The position numbers were made by a program, and so were the translations under genes. From the NCBI GenBank assembly GCA_000750105.3, contig JPHH03000026.1, positions 372,001 through 436,000 of the forward strand: DNA of 64,000 nt. Reading direction: 5' to 3'. Each line of letters opens with the position of its first letter. Position 1 is the first letter of the stretch. This document shows, in pieces, positions 1 to 11,640 of this stretch. The stretch comes from Tolypocladium sp. Sup5 PDA-1 (taxonomy: Eukaryota; Ascomycota; Sordariomycetes; Hypocreales; Ophiocordycipitaceae). The notes under the pieces are model-generated. The model saw only the letters and a list, made by a program, of their open reading frames with translations. It did not search any database and was not told the DNA's origin.

Positions 1-94
1 CCCTTGGACGCTTCGTAAAGGGGGCAGGACCGGATTGACCGCACGCGGACTCGGCCGGTACCCGCACATACACCTCGGCTGACACCACTCCACG

Positions 95-1020
95 ATGGGA
101 AGCAGAGACGCCGCCATGGACACGGGCAAGGCGTATCCCCGCGTGGAGCTCATCCCGTGGGATCCCACAGACGAGCAGCAGTTCCGGCGGCTGTACGACC
201 AGCGCGTCGCTTGCACGTGGGACTACGACTCGGTGGCCGAGTGGAAGGGCAAGATGCTGGGCGGGCAGAAGATCATGTACTGGATCGTGAGTCTTGAGTT
301 GTCGAAGTCGCGCGGTTTCGGTTGCAGGCTGACCGGAAGGTGTAGGTTTTGGCCGAGGGCGCGCCGGGGAGGGACAGGTTGTTGGAGGACCATGTGAAGC
401 AGTTTCCCACGGTGAGAACCTCATCCATCGCGAAGTCATGTCTTTCTTGGACACCAGAGCTTACGGGAAGGTCAAGGAGTGCGAGTCTCTCACAGACACG
501 GCCACGAGAATCGGCCAGGTGGAGAGAACACCGACAAAGACGCCCTTTCTCCCCATCGGCCACATCGCCATCGAGGCCTTTCCAGAGCGCAACGTCCAGT
601 TCTCCCTCCCCGCGACGACCTACTGGGTCAAGTCCCTCTACATCTCATGGTACTTGCGCTCTCTCCACTTCACAAAATGGTCCACTAACGAAGCTGCCAA
701 GGGCCCTGCAAGCGTCCGGCCTCGGCCGCAGCGCCATGGCCCAGCTCGAGCGCGTCGCCGCCGCGCCGCCCTTTAACAGCACCTTCGTCGCGCTCGACAC
801 CGTCTCGCGGGCCTTTCAGCTGCGCGAGGAGAGCATCGCGGCCTTCTACGACGCGCGGGGCGTGCCGCGGCCCCCCGAGATCCGCACAAACGAGGATTGG
901 TACCGGCGCCAGGGGTACGGCGTCGTCGCGCAGAGCGAGGGCATGTACGACTGGGTAAACCCCGCGACGGGCGAGAGGGTCGCCGTGCCGTGCGTCTTCA
1001 TGACCAAGGCCGTCGTTTGA
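95..1020 (+). CDS. GNAT-family N-acetyltransferase-like protein, 4 exons
   Basis: Four exons at 95-286, 346-411, 471-649 and 702-1020 give 251 residues. The three introns are 59, 59 and 52 nt. The first three exons meet at whole codons apart from the last junction, which splits a Trp codon (TG|G) and restores the stretch WVKSLYISWALQASGLGRSAM. The motif Q-A-S-G-L-G-R-S resembles the acetyl-CoA-binding Q/R-x-x-G-x-G/A loop of GNAT enzymes. The C-terminal part (EDWYRRQGY..., then VNPATGERVAVPCVFMTK) is typical of fungal GNAT proteins of unknown substrate. A second in-frame ATG lies at 116 and could be the real start. The acceptor at 470 (gaag) is weak, so that junction is the least certain. Substrate unknown; probably cytosolic because no signal peptide or membrane segment is visible. 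Confidence 0.72.
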
Positions 1021-1789
1021 TTTGGCTTGCTTGGTTCTGTTTCGGGGGGGGTGGTCAAAAGTGGAAGACATGGAGGTGACGGGGAAACAAAGGCGGGCGC
1101 TGGGGGCGGCGACCCGGCAGGAGCACGATGGGGTCGATAATGGCCGGGCAATGGCTTCAGGACACGTAGAAGAGCACAACTACATTTTTACGACTTTGTT
1201 TCGTTTTATTTAAAGCGCCTCTAAAGACATTTGCAAAAATGAATGTGCTCCATGCCGTATTCCTCCCCTGAGTTCTGTTGTTGTTGACTCTATGGCCCCT
1301 TTGTTCGCTACGACAAAGCTCCTTGATTGTCTGCTCCTCAACACCATTCACTCTTCTTTCTGCAATGGCCGTTTACGTCGCGGCCGCGAAAATGTATGAA
1401 AGTTGGGTTGGCGTAGACACGACAAAGGCTGGGCACCCGGGGGGCATCGCCCGGGAGCAAGGCGGCCACAGTGAATTGATACGTATAAGAGTATGTAGAA
1501 GTAGACGGCGCTTTCTACAACCTCCCCGTCCAGATGCTCAGGTTCACAGGTTCAGAAAAGCTGTTTAGAGAGCGGGAGACAAGTCTTGCCCTTCGCTTCC
1601 TTAGACAGACTGGTGTTCGTCCCACAGCACACGCACAGATACGTGCAACTGTCCCGTCTGACCGAATTCATCGGCAAACTTCCTGAATTCTGAAAGCATC
1701 AGAGTTTAACATTCGTTGAGCAACACTCTAGCTATCGTTGTCACTCTCTATATCACACACACGCTCTCTCTCTCTCTGTTTCAGCCAAC
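1021..1789. other. Intergenic region; probable 5' UTR intron end before the cysteine-rich gene
   Basis: No convincing coding sequence. A pyrimidine-rich run ending in gtttcag at 1784, five bases before the next gene's ATG, looks like a splice acceptor, so the downstream gene may have an intron in its 5' UTR. Confidence 0.4.
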
Positions 1790-4700
1790 ATGCCGAGGGC
1801 TACTCGCAAGCAAGCTGCTGGCGAGGCCACTGGTGCAGGGTCCAATTCGCCCGAGGATACGAACACAGCCAAGCCGTCTAAGCCTATTCGGCGAGGCCGC
1901 AAGCCAGCCAACAAGAAAACCAAGGCAGCTGAGACTGAAGAAGCACAAGAACAAGACGGGGAGCAGGCCCAAGGAGACAGCAGCAAGGCCTCCCAGACAG
2001 CTACGCAGAGTAAACGCAAGCGCGGTGACTACGAAGAAGATGAAGAGATTGGCGAAGACAACCCCTACGGTTCCAAAGAGGATGGCAAGACGAAGAAGAA
2101 GCCGGCTGCCAGGAAGGCGCCGGCTGCCAGGAAAGCGCCAGCTCCTAAGAAGACGCCAGCTTCCAGGGAGAAACCGGCCCCCAAGATAGCTCTAAAGACC
2201 CTGCCTCAAGCCGGCAACCAGGACTCCGAGCCGGGTATAGCTCACAAGCCCTCCGTGCCGTCTGTGCAGTCTAAACGCAAGCGCGGCAACGACGACGGCG
2301 AAGAGGACATCGATGACGGCAACCCCTGCGCCTCCAAACAGGATGACACGACGAACAAGAAGCCGGCTGCCAAGAGACCTCGAAAGGCCCCTCAAACCCG
2401 TCAACCCCGCAAGCCCTCTGCGAAAGCACAGCCCAAGTCCAAGCCCTCCGTGAAACTACAGCCCAAGCCCAAGCGCGGTGGCGACGACGAAGATGGCGAC
2501 GAAGATGACGAGGACAACCAAAGCCCCGATGACAGCGACGGGAGCTCCTCCAGTTCTGACAATGATGACAACGGCAAGCAGCCTCGCAAAGCCAAGTCTA
2601 AGCTTTGTGGCTTTTGTGCCACGCACCCCGTGGGAATGGAGATGGTCAAGACTCGACCCTGCGACTGGGAGGAGAAGCGGAAAATAGAGTGCATGAACTG
2701 TGCCAACTATCGCCACGATGACCCGGACAGCGGCGGATGGGGCCATGAATGCCATATACGGGGGCAGAAGAAACCGCTCTCCCGGCGGTATGCCGACAAT
2801 GCCCCAGATGGGTACACCGACGAGGTTTGTGACAGATGCATCGCGGGAAATTTAACCCAAAAATGCGACGTGGACACCACCCTGGGGTATGGCTGCCAAA
2901 ACTGCGTCGGAAAGGGCAAAGACAAACAAGAGAAGGTCTGCGTGGTGAACGGCAATATATGGCAACGGCGGCCCAAAGGCCGCCAGGGGGTCGACAAGTG
3001 GTTCCGTCGCCCATGTGACACTTGCCATTATGCAACCAAGACGAAGAAGAACCAGCCCGGTTGCAGCTGGCTCCGCGACCGCAATTCTTGGACCACGCGC
3101 TGCACGCGGTGCCTCGACCTGACCATGAGCTGCTGGGACGGCGGGAAGCTCATCAAGCACCCGGCGGAGGCGGACGTCATCCTCCCACTGAAATGGAGCG
3201 TGACGTTCGAGCTCAACGGCGGCTGGTCGGAGCTCAGGGGCATCACGCCGTGGAGGACCAATTGCCAGAACTGTGGCCTCCAGAGTGGTAGCCAATCGCA
3301 CTGTCGTGCCCTGGCCCGGTCCGCCATGTTCGCCTGCAACCTGTGCTTGTCGTTTGGCCTCGACTGCCGCAGCGACAACGGGACTCTGTGGCCCCTGTTC
3401 GATTTGAGCCGCGTTGGCTTCGGCAACTCCAGCGCCTTCCCGGCGTGCGCTCGGTGCGTCGACAAGGTCCGCCACTGCGACCGCCAGAGACCTTGCGACT
3501 CCTGCGTACATAGCGGAGAAGAAGACAAGTGCGATGCCTATGTAAAGGAGCCCGCCTCGAAGAAGGGAAAGGGGCCTTCCTTCAAGAACTGCATCAAGGG
3601 TAGAGTCGAGACAGGGCCGCTCTACTACCTGTCCCTGGGATACGGAGCTGATGGCGTCAACGACGTCAAGAACGGCAGTCGCCTCGAGCACTGGATCGGG
3701 CCCGCCATCCCCATGTATGCCATGGCCGGCGGCCGCGACGACAACAACAATGGCATTCAAGCGAATAGCCACAAGCTACGCAGGGCTCTCCTCCCGCCTT
3801 TTCGGCCGCCTCATGGCGGTCCAGGCGGTCACCTCGCATCGAGGCTCCCGAGCCAGATGACGGTGGACGAGCTCGTCAACATGATCCGCGACCAGTGGCC
3901 CGGGGCCTTTCCGTTGAATCAGCACCCGGCGTACGTATCTGAAGTGAACAGAGCACGCGGTCAAAGGGCACTCCTTGCCAATGGCGAAGGCAGGGGCCGG
4001 GCCCGAGGTCGTGGTACCAGTGTGGCTGAACCGGCTGTGGTGGAGGAGCGGGAGGACGGGGGGGGAGAGGACGGAGAGTGGGAGGACGGAGAGGGGGAGG
4101 ACGGAGAGGACGAGGATGACGGCCATGGCAACGGCCAAGCTGCCCCAGATGTCGAAGCTCCGGGTGTCGAAGAGCAGGACGCCGGAAGTGACCAGGACGC
4201 CTCTGGTGAGTCAGTCTACGATGAACCAGATGCTCAGGGGTACGCCGGTCCGTCAACACCCGAACACGAACCCAGCCCCAGAGGAACGCCGCCAGCAGAC
4301 GTGCAACATAGCAGTAGCTCTTCTTCGCCAGAGGTCCCAAATGAGGCCGGGGATTTGCTCAACCAGGTCTGGGAGATGGCTGTCGATAGCAGCCCTCCAG
4401 AGATGGGTGCCGATGACCTTTTTTTTGAGGCCGATATTCACTGGGGACAACCGCAGGCCGAGGCACAACCTCGAACCCAGGCACAACCGCCACCCCAGGA
4501 GCAACCGCAACTGCAATCTCAGGCGCAGCCGCAGCCGCAACCCCACGGACACGGACGGCCGCAGCCTCAGGTACAGCCGCAACCCCAGGGACGGCAGCAA
4601 GCCCAGGCCGTTTCTGCTGCTCCGGCAAACCCCTTCCGGGAGGGGGCATCCAGAGACCCGTTACTGGCGGACGAGAGCAGTTTGCTCGTTGCACAGGTGC

Positions 4701-5764
4701 AGTTGCTCCCGCTGCCGCAGCAGAGCATACAAGAATCGCCAGCCGCCCAGCAAATCTCTTCGCGGTGGACGACGTTTGGTCCACGGGAAGATTCAATGCG
4801 CTCTTGGCTGCGCACCAACACCGAGAGCTCGCTCCCACCTCGTGTACCGGCCGAGAGGAGGTTATTTACGGTGAACGACGACGGGTTCCCGCCCATCATT
4901 CCCATCCCCTCCACAGACAAGTTGGCCAAAGTTGAAGACCCCGACGTCGACCGTCATTTCAGCCGCCTGGGCGATAACCCGAACGAGATGACGTACTGCC
5001 AGGACCCAGGCCCCAACGACGGCATCTGCAACGTATTCGTCCAGCCGGACCAGACGTGCAAATGTCTCGACCACGCAGCCGTTTCCACCGAGCCCTTCCA
5101 CGTCTGCAACGACTGTGCCCAGCTAAGCAGCGACATGCTCGTGGACCAGAGGGCGACGCCCATCACGGCCGCTGAGATCCTGGGCATGCGAGCTTACCTG
5201 TGCGGCGAGTGCGCCGCAATGTACAGTCAGGACACCGCCTCCATCGAGCAAATGAGGCTCAACGGCGCCACCAAGGTCTGGGGCAGCATCTTCAACAACG
5301 GTCTCGAGGTCGCCGGAACGCTGGCCATCAACCAGGAAGACATGTCCTTTCACCAGAGAGCTCGGCCCGCGACCGGCTGCCCTTGCGGCGCCAAGATGTT
5401 CGAGACGCGCCTCTGCCGCGCCCACCGATTCATTTACGCGGAGCAGGCCCTCACGGCGGTCGAGGAGGTGCGCCAGTGGCGTCTGAGAACGTTTGACGAC
5501 GAGTTGTGCCCCGGCTGTCTGCTCAGCAAGACCCGCGACGAGTGCAACCTGTCGAGCGCCGAGCCGAACGGCGCCGATGGACCAAAGGCTTGGATCTGCA
5601 TGCAGTGCAACGACGCCGTCATCAACCAGCCGAATCGCGGCCTGGTCGATGGATGGCAGAGGTGGTTTTCTGACCCGCCACCGAGAGATTGGCTGGAGGA
5701 AACGGAAGGGGGCCGCGTCGGTGACCTGGGCGGCGAGTTTGAGGGCCTGTACGATAATGCTTAA
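1790..5764 (+). CDS. Large cysteine-rich protein with degenerate Zn(II)2Cys6-like modules
   Basis: Uninterrupted 1324-residue ORF; I do not recognise a named family. Residues 1-270 are highly charged and disordered-looking, with AT-hook-like RRGRKPA near residue 36, PAARKAP repeats and a diverged internal duplication. Residues about 273-586 hold five cysteine modules starting near 273, 347, 409, 492 and 553. The last is C-x2-C-x6-C-x5-C-x2-C-x8-C, the fungal zinc binuclear cluster pattern; the others keep the two CxxC pairs with longer spacers. Residues about 750-800 are acidic and Gly/Glu-rich, and about 884-940 are Gln/Pro-rich. A second Cys-rich region fills about residues 1065-1300 (CKCLDHAA, CNDCAQ, CGECAA, GCPCGAKM, CPGCLL, CMQCND). 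A nuclear, DNA- or chromatin-linked role is inference. There is no classical fungal transcription-factor middle region. ATG at 1790 is the first in frame after a probable UTR acceptor. Confidence 0.7.
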   Translation: MPRATRKQAAGEATGAGSNSPEDTNTAKPSKPIRRGRKPANKKTKAAETEEAQEQDGEQAQGDSSKASQTATQSKRKRGDYEEDEEIGEDNPYGSKEDGKTKKKPAARKAPAARKAPAPKKTPASREKPAPKIALKTLPQAGNQDSEPGIAHKPSVPSVQSKRKRGNDDGEEDIDDGNPCASKQDDTTNKKPAAKRPRKAPQTRQPRKPSAKAQPKSKPSVKLQPKPKRGGDDEDGDEDDEDNQSPDDSDGSSSSSDNDDNGKQPRKAKSKLCGFCATHPVGMEMVKTRPCDWEEKRKIECMNCANYRHDDPDSGGWGHECHIRGQKKPLSRRYADNAPDGYTDEVCDRCIAGNLTQKCDVDTTLGYGCQNCVGKGKDKQEKVCVVNGNIWQRRPKGRQGVDKWFRRPCDTCHYATKTKKNQPGCSWLRDRNSWTTRCTRCLDLTMSCWDGGKLIKHPAEADVILPLKWSVTFELNGGWSELRGITPWRTNCQNCGLQSGSQSHCRALARSAMFACNLCLSFGLDCRSDNGTLWPLFDLSRVGFGNSSAFPACARCVDKVRHCDRQRPCDSCVHSGEEDKCDAYVKEPASKKGKGPSFKNCIKGRVETGPLYYLSLGYGADGVNDVKNGSRLEHWIGPAIPMYAMAGGRDDNNNGIQANSHKLRRALLPPFRPPHGGPGGHLASRLPSQMTVDELVNMIRDQWPGAFPLNQHPAYVSEVNRARGQRALLANGEGRGRARGRGTSVAEPAVVEEREDGGGEDGEWEDGEGEDGEDEDDGHGNGQAAPDVEAPGVEEQDAGSDQDASGESVYDEPDAQGYAGPSTPEHEPSPRGTPPADVQHSSSSSSPEVPNEAGDLLNQVWEMAVDSSPPEMGADDLFFEADIHWGQPQAEAQPRTQAQPPPQEQPQLQSQAQPQPQPHGHGRPQPQVQPQPQGRQQAQAVSAAPANPFREGASRDPLLADESSLLVAQVQLLPLPQQSIQESPAAQQISSRWTTFGPREDSMRSWLRTNTESSLPPRVPAERRLFTVNDDGFPPIIPIPSTDKLAKVEDPDVDRHFSRLGDNPNEMTYCQDPGPNDGICNVFVQPDQTCKCLDHAAVSTEPFHVCNDCAQLSSDMLVDQRATPITAAEILGMRAYLCGECAAMYSQDTASIEQMRLNGATKVWGSIFNNGLEVAGTLAINQEDMSFHQRARPATGCPCGAKMFETRLCRAHRFIYAEQALTAVEEVRQWRLRTFDDELCPGCLLSKTRDECNLSSAEPNGADGPKAWICMQCNDAVINQPNRGLVDGWQRWFSDPPPRDWLEETEGGRVGDLGGEFEGLYDNA

Positions 5765-6736
5765 TGGCGGTATGAAGCGGGAGTGAGGCGGGGGCGTTGT
5801 GATGACTGACCTTGGTTGATACTAATGCTCTGTTACCAATTCTTCCCCGCTCGTGGTGTCGTCGTCGTCGCCATGAAGCTCGTCCCCCATCACGTGCACG
5901 TACAGTAGGCAGGGGCAGCAAGCATCACAGGTGCGACCACAAAGGGAACAAGAACGAGGTGCCATGATATGATATACGCGGAACTGAAATTACAGTTATG
6001 AAATAAACGGGATATAGGAAACAATGCAAGGCCCCGTATCTGGCGTGACAAGGACGTAAAAAGGAAATAATGCTCGCCTTGCCCAGCGCACTTGGTAAGG
6101 CGGAAAGCTATCGCCAGGCCGTGGGGTCTGCATACATGATATCTGCAGCAACGACGCCCTCTTTCCTCTTTCTTCTCTTACTCCCCCGCCCTCATCTACC
6201 CCACCACTCCAAAGGCTCGCTCGGAACCATCGATGCGCACGCACAAACCCTCGTCTGCACCTTGCCATGACCCTCAGTCCTCTCCCAGCCCAGGGTCCCT
6301 CGGTGGTTGGTAAGGGAAAGGAGTCGGTCCTGATCCGGGCAGTTCAAACAAAAAAGCACATGACTGGCCAGTCATGTATGTCGGTGCTCGCCACACCGTT
6401 GGGTCTGCTGCTGATTCCGATCGCGTTCGACTGCACCCGTGCGGGTGGGTTCTTCCGTAATAAGTCCAAGTAGTCGGTCGTGCAACCAAGTCAGAACTCG
6501 ACTCCTCGTCCAATGCAATGAAATAAGTGTGGTAGTTCCTTGACCGCTCATCGCCGCGCTCTCAATTGCAGATGCCGACTGCAAAGACGGCTCCAGAGGT
6601 AAAAAAAAAATAAAAAAATTCCTGATCCTCCCTCGGCTCGTGTGTTTCGACCATGGCTTGCAGGACGCCCCATCCAACCATGCAACCCTCTGGTCTCTCC
6701 ATTTTCTTTCCATCTTCATGGCCCTTGTCCCGCGCC
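5765..6736. other. Intergenic region between convergent genes
   Basis: About 970 bases between the cysteine-rich gene and RAS1, which converge here. Small ORFs on both strands show no family resemblance. An A-rich run (near 6600-6615) lies downstream of RAS1 relative to that gene and probably belongs to its 3' region. Confidence 0.5.
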
Positions 6737-7693
6737 TCACATGATGATGCACTTGGAGCAGCAGCCGGGTTCCTTCTCGCCATCCTCCATGTCCATGGGC
6801 TTCGGGGGCCCGTTCAAGCCCGAGTTGCCTCCGCTTCCGGTCGAATAGCCTTGCATCTCGCGGTTATATCTCCGGATCTCGCGGACGATGTCGTAGAAGG
6901 CCTTGTCCACGTTGATGCGGGACTTGGCCGACGTCTCGATAAACTTGCAATTGAATGATCTCGCCAGCGCCTCCCCCTCTGTAATTGGGCGCAAAACAAC
7001 CGTGTCAGACATGTTGGGCAGCATTCAAAGGCCATGTGTCAATCATACCTTGCCTGGAGACTTCTCGCTCGCCTTCCAAGTCGCACTTGTTGCCCACCAC
7101 AACCATGGGAAAGTAGTCCTTGTCCTTGACCCGTAGGATTTGCTGCTGGAAGGTGGTGATTTCGTCAAAGCTCTGGCGGGACGTGATCGAGTAGACAAGC
7201 AGGAAGCCCTCTCCAGTCCGCATGTACTGTTCGCGCATAGCACTATATTCCTCTTGCCCGGCGGTATCTAGGACATCGAGCAGCGCGACTTCGTCGTCAA
7301 TGACGCACTGCTTTCGGTACGAGTCTACCATCGGCCGGGGCCGCAATGTTAGTGGCTAGGTGGGCAGGGGTTGGAGCGATTGAGGCATTGGCCGCCTCGG
7401 GCTGGAGAAGTCGAACCTTCAATCGTGGGATCATATTCATCGACAAAGTGGCTTTGGATCAATTGGATCGTGAGGCAAGATTTACCAACACCACCGCCGC
7501 CGACGACGACGAGCTTGTACTCTCGCAGGAACTAGACGGATGGGCGACGAGGTCAGTGACATGACATCGGCAGAGGATGCAGGTCGGAGTGGAGAAGGAC
7601 AGAGAGGAACGCGAGGAGAGCGGAGAGCGGGCGCGGGGAGCGCAGGCGAGAGTCGAGGTCAGGCACGCATCATACCTTGGTAGATGAGGCCAT
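6737..7693 (-). CDS. ras1: Ras small GTPase (fungal RAS1 type), 4 exons
   Basis: Exons on the minus strand at 7693-7676, 7531-7417, 7324-7049 and 6978-6737 give 216 residues. The six-codon first exon (MASSTK) is followed by FLREYKLVVVGGGGVGKS, so the P-loop is residues 17-24, with wild-type glycines at the positions equivalent to human G12 and G13. The switch II sequence DTAGQEEYSAM (catalytic Gln kept), NKCD and ETSAK guanine-base motifs are intact. The C-terminus has a Cys pair for likely palmitoylation and a CaaX box, CIIM, for farnesylation, so the protein should sit on the plasma membrane. It acts as a GTP switch in nutrient/cAMP and MAPK signalling, growth and morphogenesis. Introns are 144, 92 and 70 nt, with a CTAAC branch site in intron 2. 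Every junction restores conserved Ras residues. Confidence 0.96.
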
Positions 7694-10600
7694 TGTGGGC
7701 GAACTTGGGCACCTGGTGATGGCAGACGCTTCGGGTGGGTATCGAAGGACGTAGGGGGCTCAAGTCAAAATCAAATTGACTCGCGCAAGACGGGGTGTGC
7801 GTTGGGATTGCGGGCGTCTCGAGTCGCAGCGGCGAACAACACGGCGTACGGCGATGGCAGATGCGGGAGAAGACGAGGACCCAGAGAAGGCGAGGACCGG
7901 CGATGCGCAACGGAGTTGAGGAGAGGGAGAAAAAGATGATGGCGATGGGACGTCGAATGCGAAGGCGGGAAGACGGATAGTGCAGAATGGAGAATGGGGA
8001 GTGGAGGAGGATGGACGGGGAGAGGATGGGGGGGGCAGCTCTGGCACAGGCGGCAAGATTGGCTGGGCTGGGTGCTAGGCCTTAGCACAGCAAGCAGCGG
8101 GTGGTCGAGTAGCGCGTTAACTGACTGCCTCCTCTTAGTTAGTGCTCGCGGCGGGTTGAGAGCAGCACCAGGGCAGACAGGAGCAGACCCTTAGCAGACG
8201 AGGCTAGGCCCAGCTCCTCCGTGCGCTTCTCGTTGTGGACTTGGTGGTAGGGGTGGGCAGCGAGTGGGCAGCGAGTGGAGCGGGAGCTTTCTTTGCCAGC
8301 CCAGTGCCTGTGGAGAATGAGAGCCTTGGGTCTTGGGGGGTGCTTGGGTGGGTTCCATGTTGGATGATGAGGTGGGATGGATGGATTGGGCCACCGGGGG
8401 TTGGTGCTTCGTTTTTGGTGGTGCTTTTTTCCTGCCTTGTGCTGCATCACGGACGACTGGGCGCGGCCTCTGCGTACGGGTTGCTTGGGACTGTGCTCAG
8501 TCGCCCTTATGATTCGGCCTACGCATTGAGCTCGGCCAGGCAGCCGCCCCATGCTCAGCCGGATGGATACGGTAGCTAGGTTCTCAGGTGGTGAAAAGAG
8601 CAAATCGAAGTGCAGCCACCAACCTCCCTCCACGCCATCGCGGGCCCCTCGCTGTATCCTGTTTGTCCCCCGGGCGTGTCCGGTCCCGTCCCGTCAAGAG
8701 GGCCCTGCCTGGGGCGCACGGAGGCAAACGGGCCACGGTTTAGAAGCGACGCCAGAAGAAGTGATACGTCCCCGAAAAGTAGGGAAAGAAGAGGCGACGA
8801 CAGAAGTCATGGTTTGGAGGTGGGGAGCCCCGAGAACCCTTGCCGCTGGGATCGACAGGGGGCAGAAGACGTGGGCGTGCACGTTCGGGACATCGTCGCT
8901 CCTGTTTGGTTTGGCTGGCAGCCTTCTGAGATCAGTTCTCTCTTGCGCCTGAGTCTCTGCAACTCATCGGAGCTCGCTCAAGCATACCTCGCCCGTTTCC
9001 GACAGCGTACGGATAGTCCGTAACTCCGTATACATCCTCCATTGGGCAGCACACGGGCGCCACCAGCGGTTAACCCAGGTCCCTCGACCCTTCGAAACAT
9101 GTCCACGTGTTGCTTCCAATCACACACCGAAGCCCCTTTGTACACCGGCGGTGCTTCCCCTCGTCTCGCCGACCGACGAGAACGGGAGAAACGAAGGGGG
9201 GGTCCATCCAGGTGGTTCGTGCGAGCGACGGTTTGGACAGGGAGAGACACGCCGCCAGGCCCAGCCAGGTTCTTCATCAACGCCATTTCATTACCTTGCA
9301 ACAGCTAATCCAGAGCCCATGCCACCTCGACCCGGCCTCGCCGCCGTCAGCAGGAGCATCGAGGGAGAATGAGGAATTGAGCGTCAACGTACAGACCACC
9401 TGCTCGTGCGTCCACGGTGCGTTGATCGGGAGGAACCACGTCGCCTCGTCAACGCCACGCATCGTGGCCACTGCCGGCGACTAACACCGTGACGAGAAGC
9501 GAAAGGGCGAGTTTGCCATGCGAGAAAAAACGGCAGCCAATGACCTCAACCGCCCCTGCAGCTGCTGTGCATCCCCGTCTGCAGTCCCAGTCGCTTCCTT
9601 GCCCCTGGATATCCCAACCCCTGCGTGGCGTGCCGCCTCGTGTTAGCCTCTCAGCCAACTCGGCCCAGCCTCCCCAGTCCCCATCCACCACCACCTCACG
9701 TATCAGCCATGCAGCCGCCGCCGGGCCTTGGAAGGTGCCTTTTGACAACGGGTTATCGCGGAAACAGGTCGTCAAACAAAGGGTTAGGTACAAGGGCGTC
9801 AGCCCGCAGTTCTAAACGCGGCGAATGGCAGACGGCGTTTCAACCGGTGGCCCGTTGCAGCATGTCTCGAGGGCAAGCCATCTCAAGCAGTTGCCTTCCA
9901 AAGCCGAATGCGGACGAAAACAGCCGCTGCCAACGCCGGCAATGCTACCTCGCGACAATGACGCTCGTCACATCTTTGTCTGGCACGCCGCACCGGCGAA
10001 ACCGGGTCTCCTGTCGTACCAGACAACGTCCACGCCCACTTCTCCTTCACATCGATTCGACGAGTACTGAGTAGTCCGTACTCCGTATCACCACCTACGA
10101 GTACTTGAACCGTGAGCCCTAGATTGCCAGTTTCCATTTATATACCAATACAGCGGTTGTTTCTTCAGCTCGCCAAGGAGCCAAGACGACTTGGCTTGTT
10201 GGTTGACGCTGCTCTCACTGAGATCACATGTCCCAAGCGCGCACCCCGTATCACAATCTCGGGCGAACAAAATTGGATGCGAGATGTCGTTCCACCCGGC
10301 AAAGGCCAAGGCAAGGCGCCAACCAAAGCCTTGGGCCTTCTAGAATGATGCTCTCCACATGGAGGAACCGCAAGCTTCCACCGCGGTATCCACAGCCCAT
10401 CTAACAAGCTCGCGACGTCACCCTACTAGGCGCCTTTTCGGATGTCTGTGATGACGGGGACCCCTTTTCTGGTGCTTCGTAGCCCGGCGCCTTGTATTAC
10501 GGTGTCCCCTTGCGCGCCAACAAGTTGGTTGGGCTTATCACCTCTCTGGTTTGCCGCGCCTCGCAATCACATCACGACTTCATCCCATCGGCCGGCGATT

Positions 10601-11640
10601 ACGGCCACGGCCGCTCCGATCAGCCGTGCTCAGATTTGCCATTGCGCGAAGGACTGGTCTGGTCCTGGATCTCGGTGAATATCATCGAGCCAACGTACGA
10701 AGTATTAGTTTCCGCAACGACGGTCACATGTGATGGTGATAGCAACCTCGACGTCTTCCCCCTCGCTGTAGGCCACATGTCGCCATCACCACCGGCGAGG
10801 CATTAATATCTGCCGACCCCTTTGCCCGCTTCGCCCGGCCCTAATCACAGCTTGGGGGCGTCACCCGTTGTCTACTCGTAATGAAGCCGAAGGTTGCTCT
10901 CCGCGTGGGATAGCGCCCCGTATGGGTGTCGATCGGCGTAGCAGCTTGGGCAGTGGGGGCGCTGATTGTCTCGAACCAGTCAGGCAAGGGGCCCTGGACG
11001 GCCCCTCGGCTGCCGGAATAAGTGTCAATGGGAGCATCTGGTCATCGTGTCGTGAGAATAGCTTTTTTGTTTGATCTCCTTCGCTTGGGCACATGTTTGG
11101 CACGCGAGTGGTGGGGAAAGGTACAGGTACAGGTAGCCTGCGCGGCCGCAATGTCCCGGTGACTGATCAAGCGTCATCCTCCATCTTCACTCGAGTTGCG
11201 ATTTCCATTCACATTCCGTCATGTCGTGTACTCCGTAGCACGTGGTGCCATAGAACACGTGGGATCACGTTCCTCGGAAGAGGCCAGTGCATTGGATTAC
11301 ACGAGGTTCGCTGACAGCCCACGGGGATGCTTCACGTAATGCATCAACGATCGGCAGCGTCGCCCTGCGACTTGGTCGCAGGGCCAGGTCGGACCCATAA
11401 GTGGGAGCATTTCCACCGTCCCCCAGCGCTCCCAGGTTCTTCAATGTGTTGAGCAGTGTGAAATGTCATCTCATTTGTTCAAGTTGGCCGGTGTCAACCC
11501 CGGGCGACAAGCACCCATCCTTGAATCTAGCTGCAATGCTACGCGGCAGCGCAGTGATCTCAAGATGACGCTGCTGCAGCCCCACGCTGGATCTGGTCCT
11601 TCTCTTCCCTTCCGAGGATCTGATGCAAAGTGCCATGTTC
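7694..11640. other. Long gene-poor intergenic region upstream of RAS1
   Basis: About 3.9 kb without a recognisable gene. The part next to RAS1 (about 7694-8150) is probably promoter and 5' UTR. Short ORFs on both strands match no family I know. The region contains several copies of a recurring ACTCCGTA motif (9023, 10080, 11230) and a short direct repeat of gggcagcgagt near 8253-8278. No transposon ends or tRNA genes seen. Confidence 0.55.

Noticed and set aside
2852..3772. 306-codon open frame antisense to the cysteine-rich gene
   Set aside because: Ala/Val-rich mirror frame; the plus strand has patterned cysteines that cannot arise by chance.
8139..8633. 164-codon minus-strand frame upstream of RAS1
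   Set aside because: No family resemblance; lies in promoter-like DNA.
10492..10806. 104-codon frame in the gene-poor region upstream of RAS1
   Set aside because: Looks mildly protein-like but has no recognised family, no supporting splice structure and no neighbouring exons.
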